From Nocardioides perillae (GTDB taxonomy: Bacteria > Actinomycetota > Actinomycetes > Propionibacteriales > Nocardioidaceae): 64,000 bases of DNA. A program made the translations under genes and the position numbers. Location of the stretch: contig NZ_JACCAC010000001.1 of NCBI RefSeq assembly GCF_013409425.1, positions 1,364,001 through 1,428,000 of the forward strand. Direction: 5' to 3'. Below, piece after piece: positions 33,926 through 43,160 of this stretch (its first letter is position 1; each line of letters opens with the position of its first letter). The notes beneath the pieces are model-generated. The model saw only the letters and a list, made by a program, of their open reading frames with translations. It made no database searches and was not told where the DNA came from.

Positions 33926-35610
33926 CGCGGCGCTCCCGGCAGCGTCGCGGTGAAGACCGCACCGCCGTCGTTGCGCACGGCCACCTCGCCGCCGCGGCGC
34001 CGGCACACCAGCCGCGTCAGCGCCAGGCCGAAGCCGCGGCCCGCGTCCGCCCCACCCGCGTCCGCCGCACCCGCCTGCGCCTTGGTCGACCAGCCCTGCA
34101 CGAACACCGCCTCCTCGTCACCCGGCGGCACGCCCGGGCCGTCGTCGCGCACCTCGACCAGCACCCCCGGCAGCTCGCCACCCCGCGGCACCGCCCGGTC
34201 GACCTCGCCGTCAGCGACGTCGGCGACGTCAGCCACGCCGACCGCCAGCGGCGTCGCCGCCAGGTGCACGGTGACGGTGCCGCCGACCCCACCCGAGACC
34301 GCGTCGACCGCGTTGTCGACCAGGTTGCCGACGACCGTGGTCACGTCGCGCGACAGGTCCTCGTCGAGCACGTCGAGGTCGGAGGTGGGGGAGAGGCGCA
34401 GGGTGACCCCCTTCTCGTTCGCCAGGCTGACCTTGGCGATGAGCAGCGCCGCGACCGTGGGGTCCCCGATCCGCGAGGTCACGGCACCGTCGAGCCCGGC
34501 CCGCTCGCGCCCGACGCCCTGGACGAAGCCGATCGCCTCGTCGTACTCCTCCAGGGTCAGCAGGCCGCTGATCGTGTGGAGCCGGTTGGCGAACTCGTGG
34601 GTCTGCGCGCGCAGCGTGTCGGAGACCGCGCGGGTGCTGCCGAGCTCGCGCTCCAGCGAGCTGAGCTCGGTGCGGTCGCGCAGGGTGGTGACCGAGCCGA
34701 TGACCCGGCTGCGCGAGCGCAGCGGCACGTGGTTGAGCACCAGCACCCGGTCGTCGGCCAGGACCATCCGGTCGACCCCGCCCTCTTCGCTCAGCGCGCG
34801 GCCCAGCACCGGGTCGACGTCGAGCTCGGCCAGCGTGCGCCCGACGCTGTCGGCCGGCAGGCCGAGCAGGTCGCGGGCGCTGTCGTTGAGCAGCGTCACC
34901 CGGCCGTGGGTGTCGAGGGCGACCACGCCCTCCTTCAACCCGTGCAGCATCGCCTCGCGGTGCTCGACCAGCGAGGCGATCTCCACCGGCTCCAGGCCGA
35001 GCGTCTGCCGCTTCACCCGGCGCGAGAGCAGCAGCGAGCCGACCACCCCGAGCAGCGAGGCGACGCCGAGGTAGATCGCGAGGTTGGGCGCCGCGCGTTG
35101 CAGCAGCTGCAGCGTGGAGGGGTAGGCGCGCGCCACCACCACGAAGCCGACCAGCTCGCCGGTGCGCGCCGGCTCGTCGGAGAGCACCGGCACGTGCGCC
35201 ACGACCGAGCGCTGGCCGCTGCGCTCGACCACGCCCGTCCACGACCGGCCCTGCAGCACGTCGCTCTCGCCGAGCGGCAGCTCCTCGCCCAGCAGGGTCG
35301 GGTCGGAGGAGACGACCACCACGCCGTCGGCGCGCACCAGCGTCACCCCCGTCGCGCCCGACTGCGCCCGCAGCGACTCCGCGGCCGCCGGCAGGGCGGC
35401 CCCCAGCCGCGGCTCGGCGTCGGGGAGCCGTTCGCGCACGAGCGCGGTCGCCGCGAGGTTCTCCGCCGCCGACAGCGCGGCGCGCCCCGCCACCCGGCGG
35501 AAGTCGGCGGCGGACTGCGCGATCGAGATGGCGGCCACGAAGACGAGCACGACGAGCACGATGAGCAGCTGCAGCAGCAGGAACTGCCGCGCCAGCGTCA
35601 TCCGTCGCAC
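33922..35610 (-). CDS. CitA/DcuS-type sensor histidine kinase
   Basis: 562 aa, GTG start with AGGAGG 7 bases upstream (an ATG 3 codons later is less well placed). Membrane helix about 10-32, extracytoplasmic PDC/sCache-like sensor about 35-175 (TGVTLVRADGVVVVSSDPTL), second membrane helix about 180-203, PAS domain about 215-320 (HGLKEGVVALDTHGRVTLLN), then the SPOB-type dimerisation helix with QTHEFANRLHTISGLL (phospho-His about 338), and an ATPase domain with N box VGNLVDNAVDA, DDGPGVP and GRGFGLALTR. The sensor type binds di- or tricarboxylates in known members. Next to tctCBA this fits a tricarboxylate sensor. Confidence 0.9.
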   Translation of the reverse strand: MRRMTLARQFLLLQLLIVLVVLVFVAAISIAQSAADFRRVAGRAALSAAENLAATALVRERLPDAEPRLGAALPAAAESLRAQSGATGVTLVRADGVVVVSSDPTLLGEELPLGESDVLQGRSWTGVVERSGQRSVVAHVPVLSDEPARTGELVGFVVVARAYPSTLQLLQRAAPNLAIYLGVASLLGVVGSLLLSRRVKRQTLGLEPVEIASLVEHREAMLHGLKEGVVALDTHGRVTLLNDSARDLLGLPADSVGRTLAELDVDPVLGRALSEEGGVDRMVLADDRVLVLNHVPLRSRSRVIGSVTTLRDRTELSSLERELGSTRAVSDTLRAQTHEFANRLHTISGLLTLEEYDEAIGFVQGVGRERAGLDGAVTSRIGDPTVAALLIAKVSLANEKGVTLRLSPTSDLDVLDEDLSRDVTTVVGNLVDNAVDAVSGGVGGTVTVHLAATPLAVGVADVADVADGEVDRAVPRGGELPGVLVEVRDDGPGVPPGDEEAVFVQGWSTKAQAGAADAGGADAGRGFGLALTRLVCRRRGGEVAVRNDGGAVFTATLPGAPR

Positions 35611-35715
35611 CGTCCGGCCTCCTCCTGGTCCGCAGAAGTGTCGCAGCGCACACGGGCGCCGCACAGGCCTGCGGACGCGACCACAATGACCACAACGGCC
35701 GTTGCCTCCGCAACC

Positions 35716-35729
35716 GTGACCACGGTCAC
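35716..35729. promoter_or_regulatory. Palindrome between kinase and tctC genes
   Basis: GTGACC-AC-GGTCAC is a perfect palindrome in the 189-base divergent interval, with a related half-site ATGACCACAACGG at about 35686. It lies 71 bases before the tctC start. It is the best candidate operator for the CitB-type regulator; binding is inferred. Confidence 0.5.
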
Positions 35730-35799
35730 ACGCGGCGATCACAGTGGGCTCGTCGCCGCCCCCCGGGCGGCACCGCACCCCCCGACGAAGGAGCCCCCC

Positions 35800-36798
35800 A
35801 TGCGCCGATCCCGCGCACTCGCCACCGCCGCCGCCCTCGGCCTCTCGCTCACGCTCTCCGCCTGCTCGGTCACCGGCGACCAGGCCGCCGGCGAGGGCGG
35901 CGAGGCCGACTCGCTGGCCGACCTGCGGATCATGGTCCCCAACTCCGCCGGCGGTGGCTACGACACCACCGCCCGCGTCGCCGCGAAGGTGATGGAGGAC
36001 GAGGGCATCGCCGAGGGCATCGAGGTCTTCAACCTCGAGGGCGCCGGCGGCACCGTCGGCCTGGCACGCACCGTCAACGAGGCCGGCAACGGCGACCTCG
36101 CGCTGCTCATGGGCCTCGGCGTCGTCGGCGCGAGCTACACCAACGACACCGACGCGACGCTCACCCGGACCACCCCGCTGGCCAAGCTCATCGAGGAGCC
36201 GGGCGCCGTCATGGTCCCGAAGGACTCGCCCTTCGAGACCATCGACGACCTGGTCGCCGCGTGGCAGGCCGACCCGAGCGGCCTCACCGTCGGCGGCGGC
36301 TCCTCGCCGGGCGGGCCCGACCACCTGCTGCCCATGCAGCTCGCCGAGGCCGTCGGCATCGACCCCCGCGAGGTCAACTTCGTCTCCTACGACGGCGGTG
36401 GCGACCTGCTGCCCGCCATCCTCGGCAGCAAGCTCGACTTCGCCACCTCCGGTGCCGGCGAGTTCCTCGACCAGATCGAGAGCGGCGAGGTGCGCGTGCT
36501 GGCCACCAGCGGCGAGGAGCGCCTCGAGCAGGTCGACGCCCCGACGCTGGTCGAGTCCGACGTCGACCTGGTCTTCACCAACTGGCGCGGCATCGTCGCC
36601 CCGCCCGAGGTCGACGACGCCGACCGCGACGCCATGATCGCCGCGCTCGAGCAGCTGCACGCCAGCGACGGCTGGGAGCAGGCGCTCGAGGACAACGGCT
36701 GGGAGGACGCCTTCATGACCGGCGACGAGTTCGAGGCCTTCCTCACCGAGCAGGACGCCCGCGTGCGCGACACCCTGTCGCAGCTGGGGCTGGCGTGA
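35800..36798 (+). CDS. tctC: TctC, tripartite tricarboxylate transporter binding lipoprotein
   Basis: 332 aa, ATG start after GAAGGAG. A lipoprotein signal peptide ends in LSAC (Cys22), so the mature protein is anchored outside the membrane. The Bug/TctC fold is visible: LRIMVPNSAGGGYDTTARVA, FNLEGAGGTVGLARTVN, VGGGSSPGGPDHLLPMQLA, VNFVSYDGGGDLLPAILGSK and WRGIVAPPEVDDA. It captures a carboxylate such as citrate or an aromatic acid and hands it to TctAB. The stop overlaps tctB by 4 bases. Confidence 0.92.
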   Translation: MRRSRALATAAALGLSLTLSACSVTGDQAAGEGGEADSLADLRIMVPNSAGGGYDTTARVAAKVMEDEGIAEGIEVFNLEGAGGTVGLARTVNEAGNGDLALLMGLGVVGASYTNDTDATLTRTTPLAKLIEEPGAVMVPKDSPFETIDDLVAAWQADPSGLTVGGGSSPGGPDHLLPMQLAEAVGIDPREVNFVSYDGGGDLLPAILGSKLDFATSGAGEFLDQIESGEVRVLATSGEERLEQVDAPTLVESDVDLVFTNWRGIVAPPEVDDADRDAMIAALEQLHASDGWEQALEDNGWEDAFMTGDEFEAFLTEQDARVRDTLSQLGLA

Positions 36799-37301
36799 CC
36801 TCGCCCGCCACCCCCGTGGTCCGCGACCGCGCCGAGCTGGGCTTCGCGGCCCTGCTCGGCGTGGCCGGCGCGGTGGTCGTGCTGGACGCCCTGCGCATCC
36901 AGGCGGCGTACTCCCAGTCCGACCCGGTCGGGCCGCGCACCATGCCGCTGGTCGTCGGCGCGCTGCTGGTGGTCTGCGCCGGCGTGCTCGCCGTCGACGT
37001 GTGGCGCGGCGGGCACGGCGCGGCCGAGGGCGGCGAGGACGTCGACCTCGGCCACCCGACCGAGTGGCGCACCGTCGTGCCGCTGGTCGCGGTCTTCGTC
37101 GCCCACGTGCTGCTCGTCGACAGGCTCGGCTGGGTGGTCTCCGGGACGCTGCTCTTCTGGGGCAGCGTCTGGGCGCTCGGCAGCCGGCACCCCGTGCGTG
37201 ACGGGGTCGTGTCGCTGCTGCTCTCGCTCGGCACCTTCTACGGCTTCTACGTCGGCCTCGGCATCTACCTGCCCGCCGGCGTGCTGGAGGGGATCCTCTG
37301 A
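36795..37301 (+). CDS. tctB: TctB, small membrane subunit of tricarboxylate transporter
   Basis: 168 aa, GTG start overlapping the tctC stop. Four predicted membrane helices: about 15-32 ([17 protein letters not shown]), 48-68, 92-112 and 128-160. The [20 protein letters not shown] segment is typical of TctB. It is poorly conserved in sequence in the family, so identity rests on size, topology and place between tctC and tctA. Shares one base with tctA. Confidence 0.88.
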   Translation: MTSPATPVVRDRAELGFAALLGVAGAVVVLDALRIQAAYSQSDPVGPRTMPLVVGALLVVCAGVLAVDVWRGGHGAAEGGEDVDLGHPTEWRTVVPLVAVFVAHVLLVDRLGWVVSGTLLFWGSVWALGSRHPVRDGVVSLLLSLGTFYGFYVGLGIYLPAGVLEGIL

Positions 37302-38869
37302 TGGACGTGATCGGCTCGCTCCTCGAGGGCTTCGCCACCGCGGCGACGCCCACCAACCTCGCCTACGCGCTGCTCGGCGTGCTGCTGGGCACCGCCGTGG
37401 GTGTGCTGCCCGGCCTCGGCCCGGCGATGACGGTCGCGCTGCTGCTGCCCGTGACCTACGCGCTCGAGCCCACCAGCGCCTTCATCATGTTCGCCGGCAT
37501 CTACTACGGCGGCATGTTCGGCGGCTCCACCACCTCGATCCTGCTCAACACCCCCGGCGAGTCCTCCTCGGTGGTGACCGCGATCGAGGGCAACAAGATG
37601 GCCAAGTCCGGCCGGGCCGCGCAGGCGCTGGCCACCGCGGCCGTCGGGTCGTTCGTCGCCGGCACCATCGGCACGGCGCTGCTCGTGCTGTGCGCGCCGA
37701 TCGTCGTCGGCTTCGCGGTCAGCCTCGGCTCCCCGTCGTACTTCGCGATCATGGTGCTCGCCCTCGTCGCCGTCACCGCCGTGCTCGGCAGCTCGCGCGT
37801 CCGCGGCTTCTCGGCGCTCGGGCTCGGCCTCGCGCTCGGCCTGGTCGGGATGGACCCCGTCACCGGGCAGCAGCGGCTCACCTTCGACCAGCCGCTGCTC
37901 GTCGACGGGCTCGACGTCGTCATCGTCGCCGTCGCGATCTTCGCCGTCGGCGAGGCGCTGTGGGTCGCCGCCCACCTGCGCCGCACCGCCGCCCACGTGA
38001 TCCCGGTCGGACGGCCGTGGATGGGCCGCGAGGACTGGAGCCGCTCGTGGCGGCCCTGGCTGCGGGGCACGGCGTACGGCTTCCCCTTCGGCGCGATGCC
38101 GGCCGGCGGCGCCGAGATCCCGACGTTCCTCTCCTACGTCACGGAGAAGCGCTTCGCGCGCAAGCCGGAGGAGTTCGGCCACGGCGCCATCGAGGGCGTC
38201 GCCGGGCCGGAGGCGGCCAACAACGCCTCGGCCGCGGGCACGCTCGTGCCGATGCTCTCGCTGGGCCTGCCGGTCAACGCGACCGCCGCGGTGATGCTCG
38301 CGGCGTTCACGCAGTACGGCATCCAGCCCGGGCCGCTGCTCTTCGACCGGGAGCCGCAGCTGGTGTGGGCGCTCATCGCCTCGCTCTTCATCGGCAACGT
38401 GCTGCTGCTGCTGGTCAACCTGCCGCTCGCGCCGGCCTGGACCAAGCTGCTGCAGCTGCCGCGGCCCTACCTCTACGCCGGGATCCTCTTCTTCGCCACG
38501 CTCGGCGCCTACTCGGTCAACCTGCAGGCCTTCGACCTCGGGATCCTGATGGTGCTCGGCCTGCTCGGCTTCGCGATGCGGCGCTGCGGCGTGCCCGTGC
38601 TGCCGCTGGTGATCGGGCTGATCCTCGGCCCGCGCGTCGAGGAGCAGCTGCGCACGTCGCTGCAGCTCAGCGGCGGTGAGGTGTCCGGGCTGTTCAACGA
38701 GCCGGTGGCGATCGTGGTCTACGCGCTGATCGCGCTGCTGCTGGCCTGGCCGCTGCTGGCCAAGCTGCTGCCGGGGCGGTCGCCTGCCCGCGCTGGCGCT
38801 GCTGCGGAGGGCGCCCCCGCCGAGCCCGACGACGAGCGCGAGCTCGTGTCCAGTGAGAGGAGCCGGTGA
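37301..38869 (+). CDS. tctA: TctA, large membrane subunit of tricarboxylate transporter
   Basis: 522 aa with about 11-12 membrane helices. Family marks: [20 protein letters not shown] near the N-terminus, [20 protein letters not shown] (about 68-87, the most conserved TctA motif), and [20 protein letters not shown] (about 300). It forms the transport pathway, energised by ion gradients in studied systems. The C-terminus is a hydrophilic Glu/Ala tail. The stop overlaps the universal stress protein gene. Confidence 0.94.
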   Translation: MDVIGSLLEGFATAATPTNLAYALLGVLLGTAVGVLPGLGPAMTVALLLPVTYALEPTSAFIMFAGIYYGGMFGGSTTSILLNTPGESSSVVTAIEGNKMAKSGRAAQALATAAVGSFVAGTIGTALLVLCAPIVVGFAVSLGSPSYFAIMVLALVAVTAVLGSSRVRGFSALGLGLALGLVGMDPVTGQQRLTFDQPLLVDGLDVVIVAVAIFAVGEALWVAAHLRRTAAHVIPVGRPWMGREDWSRSWRPWLRGTAYGFPFGAMPAGGAEIPTFLSYVTEKRFARKPEEFGHGAIEGVAGPEAANNASAAGTLVPMLSLGLPVNATAAVMLAAFTQYGIQPGPLLFDREPQLVWALIASLFIGNVLLLLVNLPLAPAWTKLLQLPRPYLYAGILFFATLGAYSVNLQAFDLGILMVLGLLGFAMRRCGVPVLPLVIGLILGPRVEEQLRTSLQLSGGEVSGLFNEPVAIVVYALIALLLAWPLLAKLLPGRSPARAGAAAEGAPAEPDDERELVSSERSR

Positions 38870-39258
38870 TGACGGTGGTGGTCGGCTACGTGCCCACCCC
38901 CGAGGGAGCGGCGGCGCTCGAGCAGGCCGTCGACCACGTGCGGTCGCGGGACGCCCGCCTGGTCGTGGTCAACACCTCGCGCGGCGACCGGCTCGTCGAC
39001 GAGCGCTACGCCCTCGACGACCAGGTCGCGCGAGTGCGCGAGCGCCTCGACGACGCCGGCGTGGCCTACGACGTCGTGCACGGCGTGCACGGGCGCGAGG
39101 CGCACGACGAGCTGCTCGACGCGGCGCGCGACCACCGCGCCGACCTGCTGGTCATCGGCCTGCGGCGGCGCACGCCGGTGGGCAAGCTGCTCCTCGGCAG
39201 CACCGCCCAGCGTGTGCTGCTCGAGGCGCGGTGCCCGGTGCTGGCCGTCAAGCCCTGA
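38869..39258 (+). CDS. Universal stress protein (UspA family)
   Basis: 129 aa, ATG at 38869 chosen because AGGAG is 6 bases upstream; a GTG one codon earlier would sit too close. One Usp domain: [57 protein letters not shown] with the ATP-binding G-x2-G-x9-G(S/T) pattern (GLRRRTPVGKLLLGSTAQ), and CPVLAVKP. It probably binds ATP. Its overlap with tctA places it in the transporter operon, a common pairing with tct and TRAP genes. Confidence 0.88.
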   Translation: MTVVVGYVPTPEGAAALEQAVDHVRSRDARLVVVNTSRGDRLVDERYALDDQVARVRERLDDAGVAYDVVHGVHGREAHDELLDAARDHRADLLVIGLRRRTPVGKLLLGSTAQRVLLEARCPVLAVKP

Positions 39259-39283
39259 GGGGATTCCGGTGGCCCCGGTGGGG

Positions 39284-39868
39284 TCAGGGCTCGCGGTCGT
39301 AGCGCAGTCCGTCCTCGGCCACCCGCGCCCCGGCCGAGACCTCGTGCGGCGTGAGGCGGCCGTCGTGGCCGAGGTGCGCGACGGGCACGTCGTGCAGCGC
39401 CACGAACACGTCGGAGACGAGCCGGCGGTGGCAGCGCCACCACAACGACTCGCTGCACATGAAGGCGACCGCCTGCCCGACGTCGGCCCGGGCGGCCAGG
39501 TCGACGAGGAGCTCGTCGAGCCCGGCGCGGAACTCGTCGGTGCGGGTGTAGGCGGCGTAGGCGCGGAACGCCTCCACCCGCCACCACGGGTCGGCGTCGG
39601 CCTCCTCGGGCGTTAGCCGTCGCCGCCCGCCCAGCCGCGGCTCCCAGCGGTAGTCCACGCCGTGCTCGGGCAGCCACCGGGCGAGCTCGTCGGTCGCGGT
39701 GTGCGGGTGGCGGCGGCTGCCGGGGAAGCGGCGCACGTCGACGACGAGCCCGACCCCCGCGCCCGTGAGCAGCGTCGCGAGCTCGTCCTGCCCCGCCGTC
39801 CCGTGCCCGAAGGACACCGCGGTCGGGGGTGCAGTCGCGGGCCCGTGCGGGGGAGCAGCGTCGCTCAT
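39284..39868 (-). CDS. DUF488 family protein
   Basis: 194 aa from ATG 39868. DUF488 marks: FGHGTAGQDELATLL, VVDVRRFPGSRRHPH, YRWEPRLGGRRR and the Cys/His motif FMCSESLWWRCHRRLVSD. The family is found in stress-related settings and has no proven reaction; the Cys-x-Glu and CHR residues suggest an enzyme active site or metal site. An Ala/Pro-rich N-terminal extension of about 16 residues precedes it. Divergent from the LanC-like gene, 44 bases apart. Confidence 0.85.
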   Translation of the reverse strand: MSDAAPPHGPATAPPTAVSFGHGTAGQDELATLLTGAGVGLVVDVRRFPGSRRHPHTATDELARWLPEHGVDYRWEPRLGGRRRLTPEEADADPWWRVEAFRAYAAYTRTDEFRAGLDELLVDLAARADVGQAVAFMCSESLWWRCHRRLVSDVFVALHDVPVAHLGHDGRLTPHEVSAGARVAEDGLRYDREP

Positions 39869-39912
39869 GCGGGGGCGGTACCCACCCCGCCGCCGCGCGG
39901 CATGATGACGCG

Positions 39913-41277
39913 GTGACCGCCAGCCCCGCCCACCACCGCGAGACCGCCGAGGCGGCGTTGCGGTGGGTGCTCGACCAGGTGCGGTGGGACGCCGCCGGCC
40001 CCTGGGTGCCCGAGTCGGTCGCCGTCGACCCGCTCGACGGATCAACCGACGGAGCAGCCGCCGGAGCAGCCGGCGGGGCGGCGACCCCACCCGACGGCCG
40101 GCGCGGCATCCACAGCGGCACCGGCGGCCTCGCGCTGCTGCTCGCCGAGGTGCGCCTCGCCCGCCCGTGGACCACCGAGGAGGCGACGCTGGCCGCGGCG
40201 GTCGCCGATCAGCTGCGCGCGGCCACCGCCACCGAGACCGAGGTGTCGTTCTTCGACGGCCTCGCCGGCACCCTCTCCGTGCTGCTGGCGCTGGGCGAGC
40301 CGGGCGCCGAGGCGGTGATCGAGCGGCTGCTCGCGCTCGCCACGCCCGACGGTTGGCCGACGCCGTGGCTCGAGCCCCCGACGTACGCCCCGGACGCCCG
40401 GATCTGCGACGCCACCCTCGGGACCGCTGGTGTGCTGCTCGCGGCGGCGTGGGCGCACCGGCGCGGGGTGCCGCGCGCCGACGAGCTGGCCGCCCACGCG
40501 GCCGCGGTGCTGCTCGGCGAGGCGGAGGAGACCGCGGACGGGCCGCGGTGGCTCTTCGTGCCGCGCCGCTTCCGCGACACCCCGCCCACCGAGATGCCCG
40601 GGTGGTCGCACGGTCAGGCCGGCATCGCCTCTGCCCTCGCGGTCGCCGGGAGCGAGCTCGGGCGGCCCGACCTGGTGGAGGCAGCCCGCCGCGGCACTGA
40701 GCGGCTGCTCGCCCTTGCCGACACCAGCGGCGGCGGCCTCACCGTGCCGCGCTACGTGCCGCCGTTGGAGTCCGGCGACGACCCCGTCTCCTACGGCTGG
40801 TGCCACGGCGCTGCCGGCACCTCGCAGGTCTTCGCTGCGCTCCGCCACGCCGGGGTGGCCGACGTCGGCGGCCACCCGCCCGCACACTGGCAGCGGGCCG
40901 CCTTCCGCTCCGTGCGGGCCGCCGGCGTGCCGGCGCGGCTGCGCCCGGGGCACTGGGACAACGACGGTCAGTGCTGCGGCACCGCGGGCGTCGGCGACCT
41001 GCTGCTAAACCTGTGGCAGCGCGACCGCGACGGCGACCACCTGGCGTACGCCGTGGAGATCGGCGACGCCCTCGTCTCCCGCGCGCAGGGCACCGGGTCG
41101 CACCGGTGGTGGCGGTTCGTCGAGCACCGCGCGGAGCAGCCGCTGCTGCCCGGGGTCGGGTGGATGCAGGGCGCGGCGGGGATCGCGGCGTACCTCCTCC
41201 GGCTGGCCCGGCTGCTCGAGCAGGGGCCGGACGCGCCGGCCGTGGAGCGGGCCGACACCTGGTGGGCGCGGGGGTGA
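39913..41277 (+). CDS. Stand-alone LanC-like cyclase with CCG zinc motif
   Basis: 454 aa from GTG. Repeated alpha-toroid signatures of LanC: IHSGTGGLALLL, FFDGLAGTLSVLL, GWSHGQAGIASAL, YGWCHGAAGTSQ (first zinc Cys297), GQCCGTAGVGDLLL (Cys354 and Cys355 where most LanC have Cys-His) and GWMQGAAGIAAYLL. LanC enzymes add Cys thiols to dehydrated residues to form lanthionine; LanC-like proteins can act on other substrates. The CCG form gives three Cys ligands, as in ProcM-type synthetases. There is no dehydratase, precursor peptide or exporter nearby, so a lanthipeptide role is unproven. Confidence 0.82.
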   Translation: MTASPAHHRETAEAALRWVLDQVRWDAAGPWVPESVAVDPLDGSTDGAAAGAAGGAATPPDGRRGIHSGTGGLALLLAEVRLARPWTTEEATLAAAVADQLRAATATETEVSFFDGLAGTLSVLLALGEPGAEAVIERLLALATPDGWPTPWLEPPTYAPDARICDATLGTAGVLLAAAWAHRRGVPRADELAAHAAAVLLGEAEETADGPRWLFVPRRFRDTPPTEMPGWSHGQAGIASALAVAGSELGRPDLVEAARRGTERLLALADTSGGGLTVPRYVPPLESGDDPVSYGWCHGAAGTSQVFAALRHAGVADVGGHPPAHWQRAAFRSVRAAGVPARLRPGHWDNDGQCCGTAGVGDLLLNLWQRDRDGDHLAYAVEIGDALVSRAQGTGSHRWWRFVEHRAEQPLLPGVGWMQGAAGIAAYLLRLARLLEQGPDAPAVERADTWWARG

Positions 41278-41298
41278 GGGTGGGCGGTCGGGTCGCGG

Positions 41299-41335
41299 TG
41301 GTATCGACACGCTCGCCGGGGCTCGCTGCTCGACC
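41299..41335. repeat. REP-like element copy
   Basis: The sequence from 41299, TGGTATCGACACGCTCG..., continuing to GCTCGACC, has the look of the short palindromic repeats (TTTCGATACGCTCGC...GCTCGACC type) scattered between genes in Nocardioides-like genomes. One copy is seen here, between the LanC-like and phoD genes. Confidence 0.4.
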
Positions 41336-41463
41336 TGGGGTTGCCGGGGTGCTCGGCGTGTCGTCGTGCAGACGTCACGTGCGGGTCGGCCGGGCGTCGA
41401 CGGGGGCTGCCTGACTGGTGGGGCACGACCTCCCCAGCCCTGGTCATCTCGGAAGGACCTCGC

Positions 41464-43029
41464 ATGCCCAGCACCACCTCCACCTCGCCCCAGGCCACGT
41501 CCGGCGGGTCCGGCTTCTCCCGCCGCGGCTTCCTCGCGCTGTCCGGCGCGGCCGCCGCCGCGGCGTACGGCTTCTCGGCCGCCCCGGCGTGGTCGCAGCC
41601 GCGCTTCTCCTCGACCCCCTTCACGCTCGGCGTCGCCTCGGGCGACCCGACCCCCGACGGCTGCGTGCTCTGGACCCGGCTCGCGCCCGAGCCGCTGGCG
41701 CCCGACGGTCGCGGCGGCATGCCGACCGCCACGGTGCCGGTGACCTGGCAGGTCGCCACCGACCCCGGCATGCGCGACGTCGTCAAGGCCGGCATCGAGC
41801 GGGCCGTGCCCGAGCTCGCGCACTCCGTGCACCCCGAGGTGCGCGGGCTGCGGCCGGGCGCGGACTACTGGTACCGCTTCCGCGTCGGCGACCAGGTCAG
41901 CCCCGTCGGCCACGCCCGCACCGCTCCGGCGCCCGGCAGCACGCCGGCGCAGCTGAGCTTCGCGCTCGCCTCCTGCCAGTCGCTGCCCGGCAACAGCCGG
42001 TACGCCGCCTACCGCACGATGCTCGAGGACGACCTCGACCTGGTCGTGCACGTGGGCGACTACACCTACGAGCGGCGCGGCGACGAGACCCTGGCGGACT
42101 TCCGCACCAATCACGCGCGGTACAAGCTCTCGCCCGACCTGCAGGCCGCCCACGCGGCGTTCCCCTTCGTCGTCACCTTCGACGACCACGAGGTCGAGAA
42201 CAACTGGGCCGACCTCGTCAGCCAGCCCGACGGCGAGGCGAGCAACGAGCTCGGCCGCTTCACCCAGCTGCGCGCCAACGCCTTCCAGGCCTACTACGAG
42301 CACCTGCCGCTGCGCCGCCCGCAGCGCCCCGTCGGGCCCGACATGCTGCTGCACCGCCGCGTCGACTGGGGCACGCTGGCCAGCTTCCACGTGCTCGACA
42401 CCCGTCAGTACCGCTCCGACCAGCTCACCGAGGCCTTCCCCGGCGGCCCGCTCGACCCGCGCGTCACCGACCCGAGCCGCACGCTGATGGGCGACGAGCA
42501 GGAGCGGTGGCTCTTCGCCGGGCTCGAGGCGTCGCAGGCGCGGTGGAACCTCGTCGCGCAGCAGACGATCATGGCGCAGGTCGACTACGACGGCGGGCCG
42601 GGCGTCAGCGTCAACCACGACCAGTGGGACGGCTACGCCGTGTCGCGCGACCGCCTCCTCGGCTTCGTCGAGCAGGCCCGCCCGAGCAACCCCGTCGTGC
42701 TCACCGGCGACTGGCACTCGGCGTGGGTCAACGACCTGCGGCTGCGCTTCGACCGCCCGGAGACCGAGGTGCTGGCGACCGAGCTCGTCGGCACGTCCAT
42801 CAGCTCCGGCTGCGGCTGGGCGGCTGCGGTCAAGGCGGCGCGACCGAACAACCCGCACGTCAAGTACCTCAACCCCGACCTGCGCGGCTACACCCGCGTC
42901 ATTTCCACGCCGCAGCGCATGGTCGCCGACTACCGCGTCGTCACCTCCGCCTCCGACACCGTCGGACGCGCCCGCACCGACGCCACCTGGGTGGTCGAGG
43001 ACGGACGACCCGGCGCCGTCGCCGACTGA
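41464..43029 (+). CDS. phoD: PhoD-type alkaline phosphatase, Tat-exported
   Basis: 521 aa, ATG with GGAAGGAC upstream. Twin-arginine signal SRRGFLALSG (Arg20-Arg21) with an Ala-rich helix and AWS cleavage region. The N-terminal domain (FTLGVASGDPTPDGCVLWTR) is Fn3-like. The metallophosphatase domain has FALASCQS, VVHVGDYTYE, TFDDHEVENNW, GDEQERWLF and VVLTGDWHSAW, the PhoD metal ligands (Asp, Cys, Asn, His). PhoD binds Fe and Ca and releases phosphate from mono- and diesters outside the cell. Usually controlled by phosphate limitation; no Pho box was verified. Confirmed by a terminator hairpin 8 bases after the stop. Confidence 0.93.
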   Translation: MPSTTSTSPQATSGGSGFSRRGFLALSGAAAAAAYGFSAAPAWSQPRFSSTPFTLGVASGDPTPDGCVLWTRLAPEPLAPDGRGGMPTATVPVTWQVATDPGMRDVVKAGIERAVPELAHSVHPEVRGLRPGADYWYRFRVGDQVSPVGHARTAPAPGSTPAQLSFALASCQSLPGNSRYAAYRTMLEDDLDLVVHVGDYTYERRGDETLADFRTNHARYKLSPDLQAAHAAFPFVVTFDDHEVENNWADLVSQPDGEASNELGRFTQLRANAFQAYYEHLPLRRPQRPVGPDMLLHRRVDWGTLASFHVLDTRQYRSDQLTEAFPGGPLDPRVTDPSRTLMGDEQERWLFAGLEASQARWNLVAQQTIMAQVDYDGGPGVSVNHDQWDGYAVSRDRLLGFVEQARPSNPVVLTGDWHSAWVNDLRLRFDRPETEVLATELVGTSISSGCGWAAAVKAARPNNPHVKYLNPDLRGYTRVISTPQRMVADYRVVTSASDTVGRARTDATWVVEDGRPGAVAD

Positions 43030-43036
43030 CGCGCCG

Positions 43037-43070
43037 CCCGCACCCCTCGTCGTACGGCGGGGGGTGCGGG
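43037..43070 (+). terminator. Terminator hairpin after phoD
   Basis: CCCGCACCCC pairs exactly with GGGGTGCGGG around a 14-base loop containing CGTCGTACGG. A near copy of this hairpin follows the rhodopsin gene at 46535-46570. Confidence 0.7.
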
Positions 43071-43071
43071 T

Positions 43072-43123
43072 GGGCGGGCGGCAACGGTGAGGGCGGGCGG
43101 GAACGGTGAGGGCGGGCGACGCG
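43072..43123. repeat. Tandem 19-base repeat
   Basis: GGGCGGGCGGCAACGGTGA is repeated directly as GGGCGGGCGGGAACGGTGA, followed by a partial third copy GGGCGGGCG. It lies between the phoD terminator and the next gene and shows one mismatch between full copies. Confidence 0.7.
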
Positions 43124-43160
43124 TTGGGCCCAGGGACGGTGTCCCCGACGGAAGTGACCC

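Noticed and set aside
39913-41277. A lanthipeptide biosynthetic cluster
   Set aside because: Only a LanC-like gene is present; no LanB, LanM, precursor or exporter gene was seen on either side.
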